From Plectrocnemia conspersa (lineage: Eukaryota; Arthropoda; Insecta; Trichoptera; Polycentropodidae), in the NCBI GenBank assembly GCA_009617715.1, contig VTFK01000021.1, positions 310,001-374,000 of the forward strand: a stretch of 64,000 nt of DNA, written 5' to 3'. The notes beneath the pieces are model-generated. The model saw only the letters and a program-made list of their open reading frames with translations, did no database searches and was not told the DNA's origin. The first letter of the stretch is position 1. The number at the start of each line of letters is the position of its first letter. Position numbers and translations under genes: made by a program. Of this stretch, positions 49,956 to 62,740 are shown in pieces.

Positions 49956-51040
49956 AATTTATGTATGTTTTAAGTATATATGAATGTTTTAAATGACGTT
50001 TAAGGACATTATTTCAAAATATAATATGTCATTTAAAAATAACATTGATTCATATACAATATATAACACGATATTCTGTGTTTACTAAAATTAAAATATA
50101 TAATGCAGTGTTTAGTTAATTCTGATAAATATTTTCATGGCATTTTTATTAGCACTATGAATTTATTTTCTTTATGGCCTGAAAAATAAATTTATCAAAC
50201 GTGATCTTATGACAATTAATCTGATATAAAATTATAATTTTGTCGTTGTATAACATGACCTTACATTTTGATTAATTAGTTATAACACAACCTAATGTAA
50301 CATAAAATCTAATTAGTCAATCTAAATATAAATTAAAATGATATTAATACTAAATATAATACTTAGATAAGTGTATCTCAAACTAATGATTATAAATAAT
50401 TTTTGTACGTATATAAAATTAATTTTATAAATAATTTATTTATACAAAAATTATATTTACTAAATATTAATCACACAAGATTAGTGTGGGACAATAATAA
50501 CTACGTATTTACTAGCTTTCACTGCTTAATTTTAAATAAACAATACAGTTAACTTTCTTTTTAATAAATAAATATTAAATTTTATGTTTGTATTTATATA
50601 TACTAGGGAATGTTTTTTTGGGTTAAGTAATTAATTATATATTAAATTAAATACGTGATGTAATATTTAAGTGTACACAATACAAAAAGCCGATGTTATA
50701 ATTATTATTTTTTCATTTTGCAGTGCTTTGAATTATTTATTATTTTACCCAAATAAATTATAAATTTCGAATAAACAAGAACAGAGAGAAGGTCGTTTAA
50801 TTTTCTCACCGATGGGAAAATGACGTAATATATGTGTGTAACGTAATACAGCTTAGCGTGAATATTTCATTAAAATCAGAGCTAAAATTTAAATAAAAAA
50901 TATTGTAAATATAAAAATCAACTGAAATATTATAAATAAGTACTTCGCAAAACATGTGGATGCAGCTTGAAATAATTGTCAGTTGATTCATAACATTAGA
51001 ACGATTCACACGCGCAAATGTAGATTACGAAAAAATACTA
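49956..51040. other. AT-rich region with a palindrome cluster
   Basis: No gene. The interval 50,396-50,454 has an outer inverted repeat ATAATTTTTGTA / TACAAAAATTAT and an inner perfect 18-bp palindrome TATAAAATTAATTTTATA (50,412-50,429). Confidence 0.6.
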
Positions 51041-51048
51041 AACGTATT

Positions 51049-51440
51049 TTTTTATTAGTACAAATCTTCTTTAAATCGCTCCCTTACTGCTGAGGATCGT
51101 GACCATTCTGTTATGTTTCAACCTTGTGCAGAATGCTTCTCCAGTGTTTCGACCATTTGTTTTTTCTTTGATCAGACCAGCGCATCAGTGATCTTCTTCT
51201 GTGTCTTCTTCCTTCCATGATCCCGACCACTCTTAGTTAGCGAGCGAATTGTCCAAAAATGTTTCCTTTTTTTGTGTCAGGCTCTATGCTTTATCAGTGA
51301 TCTGTTTTTTTGCTTCCTCAATTATATTTTTTATCTGTTTCCAATATGTGTTTGCGTCCTCTTCTGGATTTATTTCAAATAAGATTTTATCTCTAATAGC
51401 CTTGCCATTTTTTTTATTTTTTGCGGGTTAAATTAAAGTG
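51049..51440 (-). pseudogene. non-LTR retrotransposon remnant
   Basis: On the minus strand two typical LINE ORF2 pieces are juxtaposed: a linker-like segment (KAIRDKILFEINPEEDANTY, then WKQIKNIIEEAKKQI) and a C-terminal tail (GIMEGRRHRRRSLMRWSDQ). The region normally between them is missing, so an internal deletion is likely. Stops interrupt the frame. It differs from the 26-kb LINE family. Confidence 0.55.
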
Positions 51441-52500
51441 AATTAGTTTGATATTTGAACCTCATGTTTGCGATAAGTAGATTGTGGTCCAAGCTGGATT
51501 TTTTTATATTCAATAAAGATGATTTCCACATAGTATTATTATCATATAATATTACAAATAGGGAGAGCTAAATAAGCAGTGATGTGTATAATAGCTCTGA
51601 ATACATGAAAGATTAACAAAGGTAGTTCTATTTAGTTTAAGACATATTTATTTTCTCCGGTTCTCAGAATGGGATATTACAACATGAAGCGACCTTCATT
51701 TATAAAGATTATTGCGAGGAAGTAAAAATGTATATTGGTAATATGATATATAAACTGAACTAATTTAAGATTCTGTCGTCTCATCTTCAAGTATTAAGGT
51801 CAACTAAATAGTTTATATTTCATGACAATATACATTATCCTAATCTGTTTTACGCATAATGTGCATCATCACAGCCGATTAGGTCCAAAAATAGGTCAGA
51901 ATTAATCTGAACTTAGTTCCCCGCGTCGGATTTTCGATGTTTTGGAATTAGGTTATGGACCGTTGAACAATTGGGTTAATTCGTTGGTAAAATTCGGATT
52001 GTACCCACTACACGTACGATCGTTTTATTGTAACGAAAAATAAATCGAAGCCAATAAAGCATTTTGTAAACTCGAATTTGCGCCAATGGCTTGTTGTTTA
52101 TTCGCAGATTTGCATACATTTCGAAGCCACGTGTTTCGGTCGCCATTTCCGCCATTTATATTTCATTAGCTATATACAGGACGGACAAAAACAAAGTAAA
52201 ACAATACGAAGCCATTACCACGGACACTTAAATTAAATCACTTGTCAATGGCTGTCAACTCCATGATATCAAAAATTTGATTATATGAATAAAATTATAG
52301 CGTTCGTATTTTATTTATAATACGAGTGTATGCTGTGTAATAAGTAGAACATTTATTTACCATTTTCCATGATATCGTTATTATTTTTTTAAACCAGTAT
52401 TTTTGTCACATTTAATTTTATAAAGTAGTTGAAACATATAGAGTTAAATAATGTAAAAATTAAATAAATAAATGTGAATTTTTATTAATTTTTTATTTTA
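51441..52500. other. AT-rich region, nothing recognised
   Basis: No convincing frame, repeat or RNA. A somewhat GC-richer piece at 51,900-52,170 is unassigned. Confidence 0.5.
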
Positions 52501-52516
52501 CTTTTTAATATATCTT

Positions 52517-52960
52517 CTATTGTAACCTGACATACGTAAGCCCAATGCGTTACAATGCGGTAAATCTCTACCAAGTGAGTAAGTCAATCAAATATAAAGA
52601 ATACCTACAAGTAAGTATTAACCACCAGACTCAGTTTCTTTGATGGGCAGTACTGAAGACTAATGCAAGCACTACACTCTCTGGAAGTTGGCCAAGGTTG
52701 GCCAAGGACGGAGAATATAGTGGGTTACTTCGGTCGAGTTCAGTCTAAAATCTCTCGGAAGTTGTCCGAGGTTACCGAGAACGGGAGGTAAAGTGGGAGT
52801 AATTCAGTCGACTTGGCCAGCTTCGAGCGCTTCCGAACATTGTCGGCAAACGAACCGAAGTCAAAGCTGCTATTTCGAGCGCGAGCAGTGAGATACTTCC
52901 CCTATCGCTCTCTCGCCTGTTAAGTGACGAGAGTGAGAGAGATAATGATATGGTTTTTCG
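52517..52960. repeat. composite dispersed repeat (SINE-related)
   Basis: The first part (52,517-52,625) carries the shared strings TATTGTAACCTGACATACG and GAATACCTACAAGTAAGT. The second part (52,640-52,960) is GC-richer with internal near-repeats (GGAAGTTGGCCAAGG; GGAAGTTGTCCGAGG) and pairs in inverted orientation with 53,630-53,765. Confidence 0.55.
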
Positions 52961-53619
52961 CAAACTGAGATAGAACAAGTAACTCGGTACAATTTCAGTA
53001 TGCGCGTAGGCGTCCTATGGTTAACACGCATGTCGAGCGTTGCATCGTGGTCACGTGGTCAAGTTATAATACCACATGCTTATCGGGGACTTCAACATAC
53101 TCTTACTGACATCTTTGAATATTTTAGGGCACTAAAAGGGAATAATTATATTTTTAATATTATATTCTTCTAACAGATATCGTTATTATATTTTTTTCAT
53201 ATTAAATTAAATAATTAAAAAAATAATTAGATTGATTTTAATTTTGTTAAAAAAAATCGTTTCGAATATTCTTATGTATTTTCCTAGATCGGTTTATATA
53301 AATGTCACACCATAACGAATTCTTATTTAGAATCGATGGCGACAAATTCAACGATAATCACAGATGTGGTATTCGTATTCTGAAGTATCATTTTTATGCT
53401 TTATGTCATTTTGCAAAAGCCGACAAAGATTTTGCGTAAATTGAATATTTACGACCGAAAAGTTTTCACTGATAATGTATTGGTGAGTGTCCACACAAAC
53501 TTTTATAATTATCAGTAGCGTAATTTTAATCAAATTACAATTTAAAAATTGCGATTATTTGGTACATTTTTCGATTGCGCGCAAATATATCAGCTGTACA
53601 TGACAGCAGCCGCCGTGCG

Positions 53620-53765
53620 TACGTCATTCACGCCCGCCGTCCGGACGGCATACTCGGAAGTTGGCGACCTCGGCCGACTTCAGTTGAACTTCGGTTTGGA
53701 CAACTTCCAGAAAGTGTATTGCAGTCATGAGACGTTACGGACTTTGCTGTTCCGTCCCTATTTAA
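53620..53765 (-). repeat. SINE-related fragment
   Basis: On the minus strand it begins GGGACGGAACAGCAAAGTCC then GTAACGTCTCA, nearly the same as the head of the SINE at 60 kb (GGACGGAATAGCGTATTCCG, GTAACGTCTCA). The body matches the block at 52.67 kb in opposite orientation. Confidence 0.55.
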
Positions 53766-53779
53766 TAACAAAGTAATTT

Positions 53780-56700
53780 TATGAAAAAATATTTGGTTTC
53801 CATAGTAGTTTATATTTTTTTCGATTTACTAGCTTTCAATAAATTTAGGTTTTCACAAGGTGCGGAAATTGTGAATTGTAGAAAAAATTACGTATTTAGA
53901 TTTTTTAAGCTCGCTTTAATTTTCTTTTCTAATCCGCTTTTGATCTAGCCTTTAAAAATAAATTTGCTGTTCTTTGTGCTAAGTAATGGAATAGTTTTAA
54001 TATATATTATTTTATAAAATATTTTATGAATATAAAAATGCTGCATTTCTATTTTAAGATGCAGTAAAATCAAACATTCGATTTCACGTCAAAACAAACT
54101 TTATTCAAAGTTCCAAGATTTTAATGAATTGAACTACGAAAACTAATCAATTCACTACAACTCTAGAATTGTCGTTAGCCAGTCACAAACTAATTACAAC
54201 TATGTGTATTTAACAGACGTTTCTTGAGACCAGGATATTCAAAATTAACCATTAAATTCAGCGTAACTTGACATATAGTTTTACGCAATATCAAATCATC
54301 GTGTCGTTGTAGATGTTGATTTATTGATTATGTCACGTTGCGTATCCTTAAATAAAATAATTGATAATCGCCAACCTTGTTTCGTATCTGAAGACAAGAT
54401 ATTTAGGCCATTAAAAGTGCATTATAAAGATCAAGAATTTATAAAAGTAAATTGTTTTAAAAAAATACTGTTACTTTCAGTTACATTTAATGTTAAATTA
54501 TAATTAAAAAAACATCAATATATGAACGCGTAAATTACAACTTATCAAAAACCAGTATTTACAGATATATTTTGAATTAAAAGTTATTGTTTGAAGGTAT
54601 TTTAGTTTCTTAATGCAAATTAAGCCGAGAAAGATCAAATTAAAAAATAAAGCTTTGTTTTAAAAATAGTAAAAATATCATACACAAATAAGTATTAGCT
54701 AAGATTATTTTTTTATCATATATATTATGGTTTTAAGACTTTAAATGTAAGTCGAAATATCTGCAATTCAATTTTACAAAAAATGAATGTATTAAATTTG
54801 CAATTTTCAGAACAAGTTTATTCGTCACGAGGACGTTATATTTGGATATTTGATTTAAACAAAGTACAGGTTGTGTTTATATAAATACCAAAAAATCAAT
54901 ACAAGTACTGAAAAGTCGGTGGATGGTCAATGCGATGCAACGATTTTCGGGCGGGTAAAATTTTTTTCTCTTTTATAAAATTAGATTTTGTCACACAGAG
55001 CTTTTAACTAATTAACCAAAATTACATCGAATTAAGGCAGCATCAATCATCGCATTGTCAATTTATAGATTATGTCATGTTATCAATGTACAAAATAATT
55101 TATAATCGCCGACATCGATTATTGTCATATGACGTCATACGTATTCCATTAAAGTTGTATTACATGTCTTTCCCCTGAAACCGAGCGTGTCAATATTTCC
55201 CTGTCGTCTCATTTTTCTCTTTGTTTCCCTCTCTTTCTCTCTTATACATTTTTACACATTGTTTATCTTGTAAAGCGATCTTTAACGGTCTCGATTTCCC
55301 CCTAAAATATATCGGATTATTATCGCTGCTGACACGATTTATAGTGCGATATATATGTCGCAATTTATTTGTCATCAACTCTAATGGTATAAGCATTTGA
55401 TAAATGCCATATAATACATATTATAAATAATATATATTATTTATGCATGGACGCGCTTTTGAATCAGCGTCTTTTGATCTTAAATTTTAATTAGCTTTCT
55501 TGGAAATGTTATTAATGCTTAATGAAAGCAAAGCTGTTCCTAAGATTGAATTAATTTATATAATCTAATGTAAATCGTTTGCATAATTCTAATCTATACC
55601 GCTATATTTTGTCATCATAATACAGTAGTATGTCTAGTGATGTGCTGCTAAAATCTTGCGTGCACATACTCCCCATTTTATTACCATTTTTATACATAAT
55701 AAAGTTTTCGTTTAGATGTAATTTATATATTTTTTTAATTTTAAAAGATGGCTAATTACCTTTGCTAAGATTTTTAAAAGTTCTACTTTTAAATACCACA
55801 ATAAAACGTCTGTTTTAAATTAGATTTAATAAATATCGAATAGTAAAATCGTGGCCTTATCACATATAAAGTAGAACGAGGTCGGATGTTTTGCGACAAA
55901 TAGGGGAATATGCAAATGCGTCTCTTGTGTTCGACTTGGAAGTGGTTATGGAAGTTTTTCAGACACTTTTGAATAATTCATGATTTTGAAAATTATTATT
56001 TTCAACATATAAGATTACCAGCACTAAAACTGTTCTCAGCCCCTTTGGACGTTTACAAATACTATCTCCAACTATTCGTTGTTTGCAGTGTCCAACTATG
56101 AAATCTCTGTGCTTTGGTACTTCGGTACATGCTGGCAAATAACTTGACCTGAATACGTGCCGCAGACTGGGAGTATAAACTCAGTAGCTGATAAAGTTTT
56201 CGTGTCAAAGGAACCAATGAGTTTATCGTATTGACTAAAAATATATCCATGAAATATAATATACGTACTTGTTCTTTATAAAATAATTTAAGAACGTTGA
56301 GAGAAATTTACAATACTTTTTGGTTGTTAATATTAATAGTGATTTGTTAAGAATCGTTTGATTGAATCAAAGAAAATGTGTGAGATTCGTATCAAATAGA
56401 TACTTGAAGGATTGACAACTCTAATTGTTATGTGACAAATTAGTTTTATTTATTCAAACAAATTTACAGACAAAATAAATAACTCTTATTGCGATGGAGT
56501 TATTATTGATTCGATATACAACATTTAAATACCACGATTGATTTGTGTACCTTGTACTATTTAAGGACGTAGTAGTATATCGTTGATTTAAAACAAACAA
56601 AGGTCAGTGACAAATACAAAAGATAGGGTCAGTGCCCCCATATTTTGCTATTGCCACATAATTTTATAAAACGTTGTCAAATTTTACTGACTTCGAATCA

Positions 56701-58080
56701 CCGTAACCCAGATAAAGTCTCACAAAATTAGTATTAAACAATAAGAAAGAGTCAAATCTTTGTTACTGTTCAGATAATCAAGGACTGAAAGACACGTTTC
56801 ACTATACTCACTAAATAAGTTAGAATATAACCGTACTAAATCCCTATTTTTAGGAACTTATTTTAGATTTTTTTTATAAGCTTTTATCATACTCTTCTAT
56901 TAGACACTTAAGTAAAAACTTTATTCAAAACTACTACTTGACTTCTAATAATTTGGAATGAATAAGAGATAAATCAAAATGACCCATAGACTACCGAAAG
57001 AGTAGCAGTTTTCTCATCGACTTTCCTGAATCTCAAGGTGCGATCTGATCTTTGATACGACTTGCAAACTACGTGTCACAATCAAAGTATTATATCCAAT
57101 AAACACAAAAAAATTATTGATATATATAATTATTGTCAAAATATTTCAGCAATGCACTCGCTTTCATGATGAAAATATGCTTTTTTTAGTAATAAAAATT
57201 TTCATTACAATACCACAATATGAACTAATAAAAGTATATAGGTCGCAGTTTACTACAGCGACATCTTGCTGCAATAAAAAATTTAAGATTGTAAAAAGTT
57301 TGCCAACCGCTGGTTTAATCCCACCGTTTGAAACAGAAGCACGTTTCAACAGCGACGATTTAAGCCGTCATCACACAGCAGACGTTTCAAAATGCACACG
57401 TCATTCTTCATAAAATTTCTCTCTCTCTTTCATTCAAAAGATTAAATTCTGAAAATGGAAAAGTTTGACGGGGGAGAGTGGGGCAAGATCGAACAGTTTC
57501 CGTTTTACGAACGACGTCTATTATTTTTTTCATTGGAATTCCTTGCAAAGGAAACAATAAAAGTGGAATCTCCGTTTCGGAATAAGAGGCATTTTTTAGC
57601 ATGTATAAATTTCACCCAGAGTTATTTTGAGACTTTTACGGCCTGTGGAAAATACATAAAATGAAAAGAGAAGAAATACATCACAGTTTGAAACAAATAA
57701 TAGGAGCGAGAAAAGACTATACGAGCGAATCTCGCGTTATTGTCCCAGAGATATTTCGGGAATTTCTCTTGTGTATATTAATAACGAAAAAAAGCTTCCG
57801 TTAAGTGTTTTTTTTATTAATAAAAACACAAATAGCTCATTTTTATACATGTTAATATTTAAGGCTCATTTACAAAGGCAATAAAAAAAATAGTCGTATT
57901 AAGCGACATATTTAAGAAAAATCAAGGCAAGTCTAATATTTTTCCGCCTGTACTTAAGTAGTCATATAAAATATTAAAATTTTCTCACTTTCAGGTAATA
58001 GTTTTTTACTTTTATTATACTTTTATACCAGATCTAATATAAATATAATCTGGTCAACAGTTTCGGGGTTTAAGGCTAAA
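53780..58080. other. AT-rich region with weak repeats
   Basis: No gene recognised. Segments 54,280-54,375 and 55,040-55,115 are similar (both contain AATCATCG, GATTATGTCA and ATAATCGCC in order), so they are copies of a local repeat. A 69-codon frame at 57,455-57,664 (+) and others nearby resemble nothing known. Confidence 0.5.
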
Positions 58081-58086
58081 GAGACA

Positions 58087-59000
58087 AGGGGCATTGTAGC
58101 CAAAATAAACGCCTGAAAAGCTAGTGACAGTTTACTTTTTAAATACATATAGAGAAACGTAGAGCTAAAATGGCAGGTATTGGAAGTCTGAGAGGTTTTG
58201 CTGGCATGTCAAGTTGTATTATTGCCGGCTGTAAAATCTGTAGAGCCGCTGGGATTTGTCATGACGTGTTCCCGTGATGCTTTCTAGACTATCTGTGGAT
58301 GTATTCATTGACGATGCAATCTTCTGGCTCATATCTGCTGCTGCGACTCCGTGTCGTCTTTCTTTCGGTGACATAGTGTCACATTTTTTATAATGCTTGT
58401 TCGAGACAGCTTTGGGGAATCGCAGATTAGGATGTTTGCGAAGCAATTGCATCGCTTCTTGGACACACCCACTAAATGTGTTTATGTCTTAAAAATAAAC
58501 GGTCCAGATGTACAGTTTGGCGAAGAGAAAACAATAATATTATGCTTAGGTAAAATGTAATGTCTAGTTAGCGCGCGTCCTTTCCAAACTAAAAGTAGTT
58601 TTTTAGTGGCATTTATGAGTAAATAACGTCTCGGGGCGGATCTGTGCAATATTTCCAAATAATAACGCAATTATTTGGTCACGAGATCGATAGCTTTGGG
58701 GAATCGCAGATTAGAATGTTTGCGAGGCAATTGCATCGCTTCTTAGACACACCCACTAAATGTGTTTATGTCTTAAAAATAAACGGTACAGATGTCTATT
58801 TTGGCGAAGAGTGAGCAATAATATTATGCTTAGGTAAAATGTATTGTCTAGCTAACACGCGTCCTTTTTAAACTAAGAGTAGTATTTTAGTGGCATTTAT
58901 GAGTAAATAACGTTTCGGGGCGAACCCGTGCAATATTTTCAAATAATAACGCAATGGTTTGGTCACGAGATCTTTCTTTCATTGTTGTGTAAAATATATG
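58087..59000. repeat. unclassified dispersed repeat, copy 2, with internal tandem duplication
   Basis: Matches the split copy at 7,141-7,953. Inside it, 58,409-58,692 and 58,693-58,976 are two copies of a 284-bp unit (both start AGCTTTGGGGAATCGCAGAT and end at TTGGTCACGAGATC). Minus-strand frames (58,219-58,452; 77 codons with CDTMSPKERRHGVAAADMSQ) suggest an old coding sequence, but I do not recognise it. A third fragment is at 62,050-62,118. Confidence 0.7.
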
Positions 59001-59610
59001 TGTGGCTTAACGGAACGTGTTCATTTATCTTTTCGCGTGTTTAAAATGTTTATGAGAAACACCTATAAAATATAAAAAAATGTACAATTGGTTTTAACCT
59101 CCTCAACAGCTTTGTAAAAATCGTAGAATTCTGATTCTTTATCAAAAATTGCCTATTTGAGAATTGAAAATTATATTTTGAAAATAAAAGTATCCCTTAA
59201 GATATACATTTCTCTGAGCTTGTAGAAAAATCTCAAATTGACAAGCAAAATAAAATAGTTGTGAGTTTAGATAAAAAAGAGCAAAATTTTGAGCGCAAAG
59301 CGCGATATTACAAGCACAAGGCGTAATAGAAAAACATTCAAATTTATGAACGTATAGTACGAAAGTTGCAAGAGAAAGAAAGATAAATATAGGAAATATC
59401 ATATGTTAATTTATACACATTTAGTTGGTAACAAATATCCCTGGTTACACATTCCATAGTATGACAACGTTGTTAATTTAAAAAAAATTGAGTTTTTAAA
59501 CTATAGTGTCACTTTATAAATAATAATTTTTTTGGTATTTATTTTTATTTTATAATTAATATATGAATAGCAATATTTATTTAGTTAATTAATTTTCAAT
59601 CTGACATGAG

Positions 59611-59829
59611 GGAACGGGCAGCCCCGGGCGGCACTTGCTTGGGGGCGGCATATTTGCGATGGGATCTTCTAGTGTGGTTCTTAACCCTTAATGCACTAAA
59701 ACATATATTAATCCACGAATAACAAGAGCCTAATAATTATTTTAAGAAATGCTGATTTTATGACCCTGCAAAAAATGTATGGGGGGCGGCGGGAATTTTA
59801 AGGATCGCCATGGGCGGCACATACCCTAA
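59611..59829. repeat. end-less copy of the 41-kb hAT miniature element
   Basis: It aligns with 41,490-41,712 (CACTTGCTTGGGGGCGGCAT; GTGTGGTTCTTAACCC; TTTTAAGGATCGC) but lacks both terminal inverted repeats. Its right side runs directly into the SINE that follows. Confidence 0.85.
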
Positions 59830-59839
59830 CAGAGAATAT

Positions 59840-60105
59840 CTGTTCCAACTGATTAAGTCAATCAGATAAAATGAATACCTACAAGTAACTTTTAACCAAC
59901 AGACCATGTCTGGGAATCAATGACATCTATATTAATAATTATAAATTATTAATTGTAATATAATTTATAACCAATAGATGTCACGGCATCTGGGGCCGGT
60001 TTTTTAATACTAGCGCATTTTTATAAATAAAAGTTTGAGTGCTGTTGCCGGGGATCGAACCCGCAACCTCTGAGACGTTACGGAATACGCTATTCCGTCC
60101 TTTTT
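59840..60105 (-). repeat. tRNA-derived SINE, copy B
   Basis: On the minus strand the head reads GGACGGAATAGCGTATTCCG and continues to a B box GTTCGATCC (60,052-60,060). The body shares ATGAATACCTACAAGT (plus-strand text) with copies near 7.5 and 52.6 kb. Confidence 0.7.
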
Positions 60106-61299
60106 TCGTACATTTAATATATTAAACACAACTATATTATCAATTTTCAACGTTATTAAATTTCTTAAACTTTACTAATATAATTCGAGTATTAAAAAAA
60201 ATATTTTATAAGTTGTTACTGAAATAAACTGTCAGCTCTTTCGGTATGTGAAAACATGGAATTTTAAACGGTAAAGTTTTCAAGCTGTGAAAGATATATT
60301 TTATGCAAAAAGGGTAAAGTAAAAGTCTGTTTTGAAAAAAATTAAGTAAACGGATCTAATCAAAATGTGTGCCGAGGTTCAGCAGACGATTAATTACAAT
60401 GGAAAGTTGTCTCTCGTTTGCTGCTAATTCCACTGCTGCAGTTTAAACAAAGTGAAATCGACCATTTGAAAATTGACCTCGCATTTATGTAGTAGCGACA
60501 CGTGGTGCAAAAAACATATTACATAAAATTAAGTACCTAATGTATTTTGAAGGCACGAATAATCTTAAGTCTTAACGCAGTAAACAACAAAATGCAATTA
60601 AGAAATATATATCTAGGTGCTGTAGTTGCGCAGCCCTTCCGATAGACCTTCACTGTTGCCATGAATAAAAATCGTTCGCTTGGCGCCATGCCACTCTCTC
60701 TTAATGTGCGTGATTTTAATTAATTTTATTTTATGTTTATCACATGTATGCAGAGAAGCGTGCTGATATTTATGGAAATAATTTTAGATGTAAGATGATA
60801 GTAATTACAGTTTATGGTTGTGAAACATTTGTATGCACCGGTTCGACCGGTTCAAGAATCTATGTTTCAGATTGAGAAAGGGTCACGAGCGTGCACAGAT
60901 CATTGGGCATATTTTCGATTGTAGAATGTTAAAATTAAAACAAGTTTTATTAACTACATCTCAATAGATCTGTCTGAAAAAGGATCTACAATAGTAGATT
61001 AAAAACGCAACACAGAAGAAATTTATTCATATATTTTTGCTATACTTTTTTAAAATCACTTGATTAGATTTTTGTTGTAACTGTTACAAATTTTTTCATT
61101 AACGAAAACCATTGCGTAGAATTTAAGAATAGTTCTGGTTAATATGGAATGTGACGTAGCAAATCAAAGCTGTAAAATTTTAGGCATCGCAACTTTTGAT
61201 GTGTTGATATATTTACAAAGTTGATGTTATAAGTGTGGTATGGCATGTGTATGCTAAATCTCTTCTCGGAAAGAGATAAATAAGTGCTTCTTAGTTAAA

Positions 61300-61328
61300 A
61301 ATGGGTTTTTTTAGTAAAAAAACCCATT
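61300..61328. repeat. near-perfect 29-bp palindrome
   Basis: Left arm AATGGGTTTTTTTA (61,300-61,313) and right arm TAAAAAAACCCATT (61,315-61,328) are exact complements around a single G. Confidence 0.9.
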
Positions 61329-62049
61329 CCCTCCACCAGACATATCAGATTTATTTAAGTCACGCCTTGGGTAGAGAAGTTTGAGTCATTGCCGAGTAAG
61401 AACCGCGCATCAGAAAAAGGGTCTACGACACCAGGCCCGACGCTGGAGCTTTTTCTCTTAGGTATTTGCGCCAGAGAGGGTCCGGAAAATGAATCACCCG
61501 CAAATCGCCGCCAGCAATTAATCGCAATTAACCGCAGCATCAATTGATCGCTAGCATATTTTACCGCCAGACAACACATATAATTTATAAACCATTTTAA
61601 ATTAATAATTAGGTGTTATTTTTACCACCATAATAAATAAATACAATTTAACTGATATGGACCAGTGGAATTATAAATAAATTGTAAAAAAATAAAGTCA
61701 ACAATTATTTGCAAACAAATTTTAATACAAACGGAGTCGTAAAAAAAAAACTACAATCTGTTCCTTTGCATAATAAATGTTATTTTGAAAGTACTACCTA
61801 GAGAGTGAGTGGTTTTGAAGGCAATGTTCCGCTCCTTTTATTTTTTGTATGTATAAAAAGAGCTGAAGGAACTTTTACCTGAAATACATCAGTACAAACA
61901 TCTGTAGTTTAGTTCGGATTTATTTTTTGAAGTCGGTTTTTACTTTTTTTATACATATATTCTTGCTATGATTTTTTTACAAAAGCCCCTCAAGGAGAAT
62001 GGGTCTCCAAAATATATCCCCTCTACCCTTCCTCTTAGCAGGCCTGGCC

Positions 62050-62118
62050 TATTTCCAATTAATAACGCAATTGTTTGGTCACTCTCTTCCATTGTGTGAA
62101 CTAATGTGCGTGGCGTGC
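62050..62118. repeat. fragment of the unclassified repeat (copy 3)
   Basis: ATTTCCAATTAATAACGCAA and TTGTTTGGTCAC match the right part of the 58-kb copy (ATTTCCAAATAATAACGCAA, TTATTTGGTCAC). Confidence 0.6.
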
Positions 62119-62554
62119 TTTCATATGCTCGAAATGGTCGTTAGAATGACCTTAAAATTGTAACTAATCATGCAGGCCGTTAAAACCTTTATAAAATTAT
62201 ATTAAGCTATTATATATTATAACTTTATTATAATTTTAATTTTAACACGTTAATTTAAAACATTTGCTAAATGCATTTTCAAGTACTTTGAAATTATTTA
62301 GAAATTTAACTCTCGCGTGCTTCTTAAATATAACAATGAAAATATAATTTATTCGATTACACAAACCAAGCGATAAAGGACTCAATCCTATGTAGCGTGA
62401 TATTGCTTTTAATGTTATTTTCCAAAATTCTAAAGGAAATAAACCACTCTCCAGTTATAAGCTAACGAAGCGTATTTTTCTTGAGTGAAAATCGCTTATT
62501 CAATTCATATTTACGACATTAATACAACAAAGATTATACGAAATGTACTTTTTT

Positions 62555-62740
62555 ATTTGGTCACGAGCCGCCGCTGACTAGCTACTGCCGCGCAGCGAGA
62601 TTTTTTCACGCGAGGTGCGATTTATTTATTGCGGTAATCCTCGCGCGATCGCGTCGGCACGGTGATATATTATAGCAAATTTAGAGTCGTATATATTTTT
62701 TATTGCGAGACAGTGAGAAATGTGTAATGTGAAAAGAAGT
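62555..62740 (+). promoter_or_regulatory. CpG-rich patch, possible promoter
   Basis: GCCGCCGCTGAC, GCCGCGCAGCGAG and CGCGCGATCGCGTCGG give an abrupt CpG-rich block. An AT-rich stretch and an initiator-like GACAGTGAG follow near 62,710. This resembles the promoter of a gene running to the right, but no exon inside the window confirms it. Confidence 0.3.

Noticed and set aside
57455..57664. 69-codon plus frame starting MEKFDGGEW
   Set aside because: No domain, no supporting splice or neighbour evidence, and a comparable minus frame overlaps.
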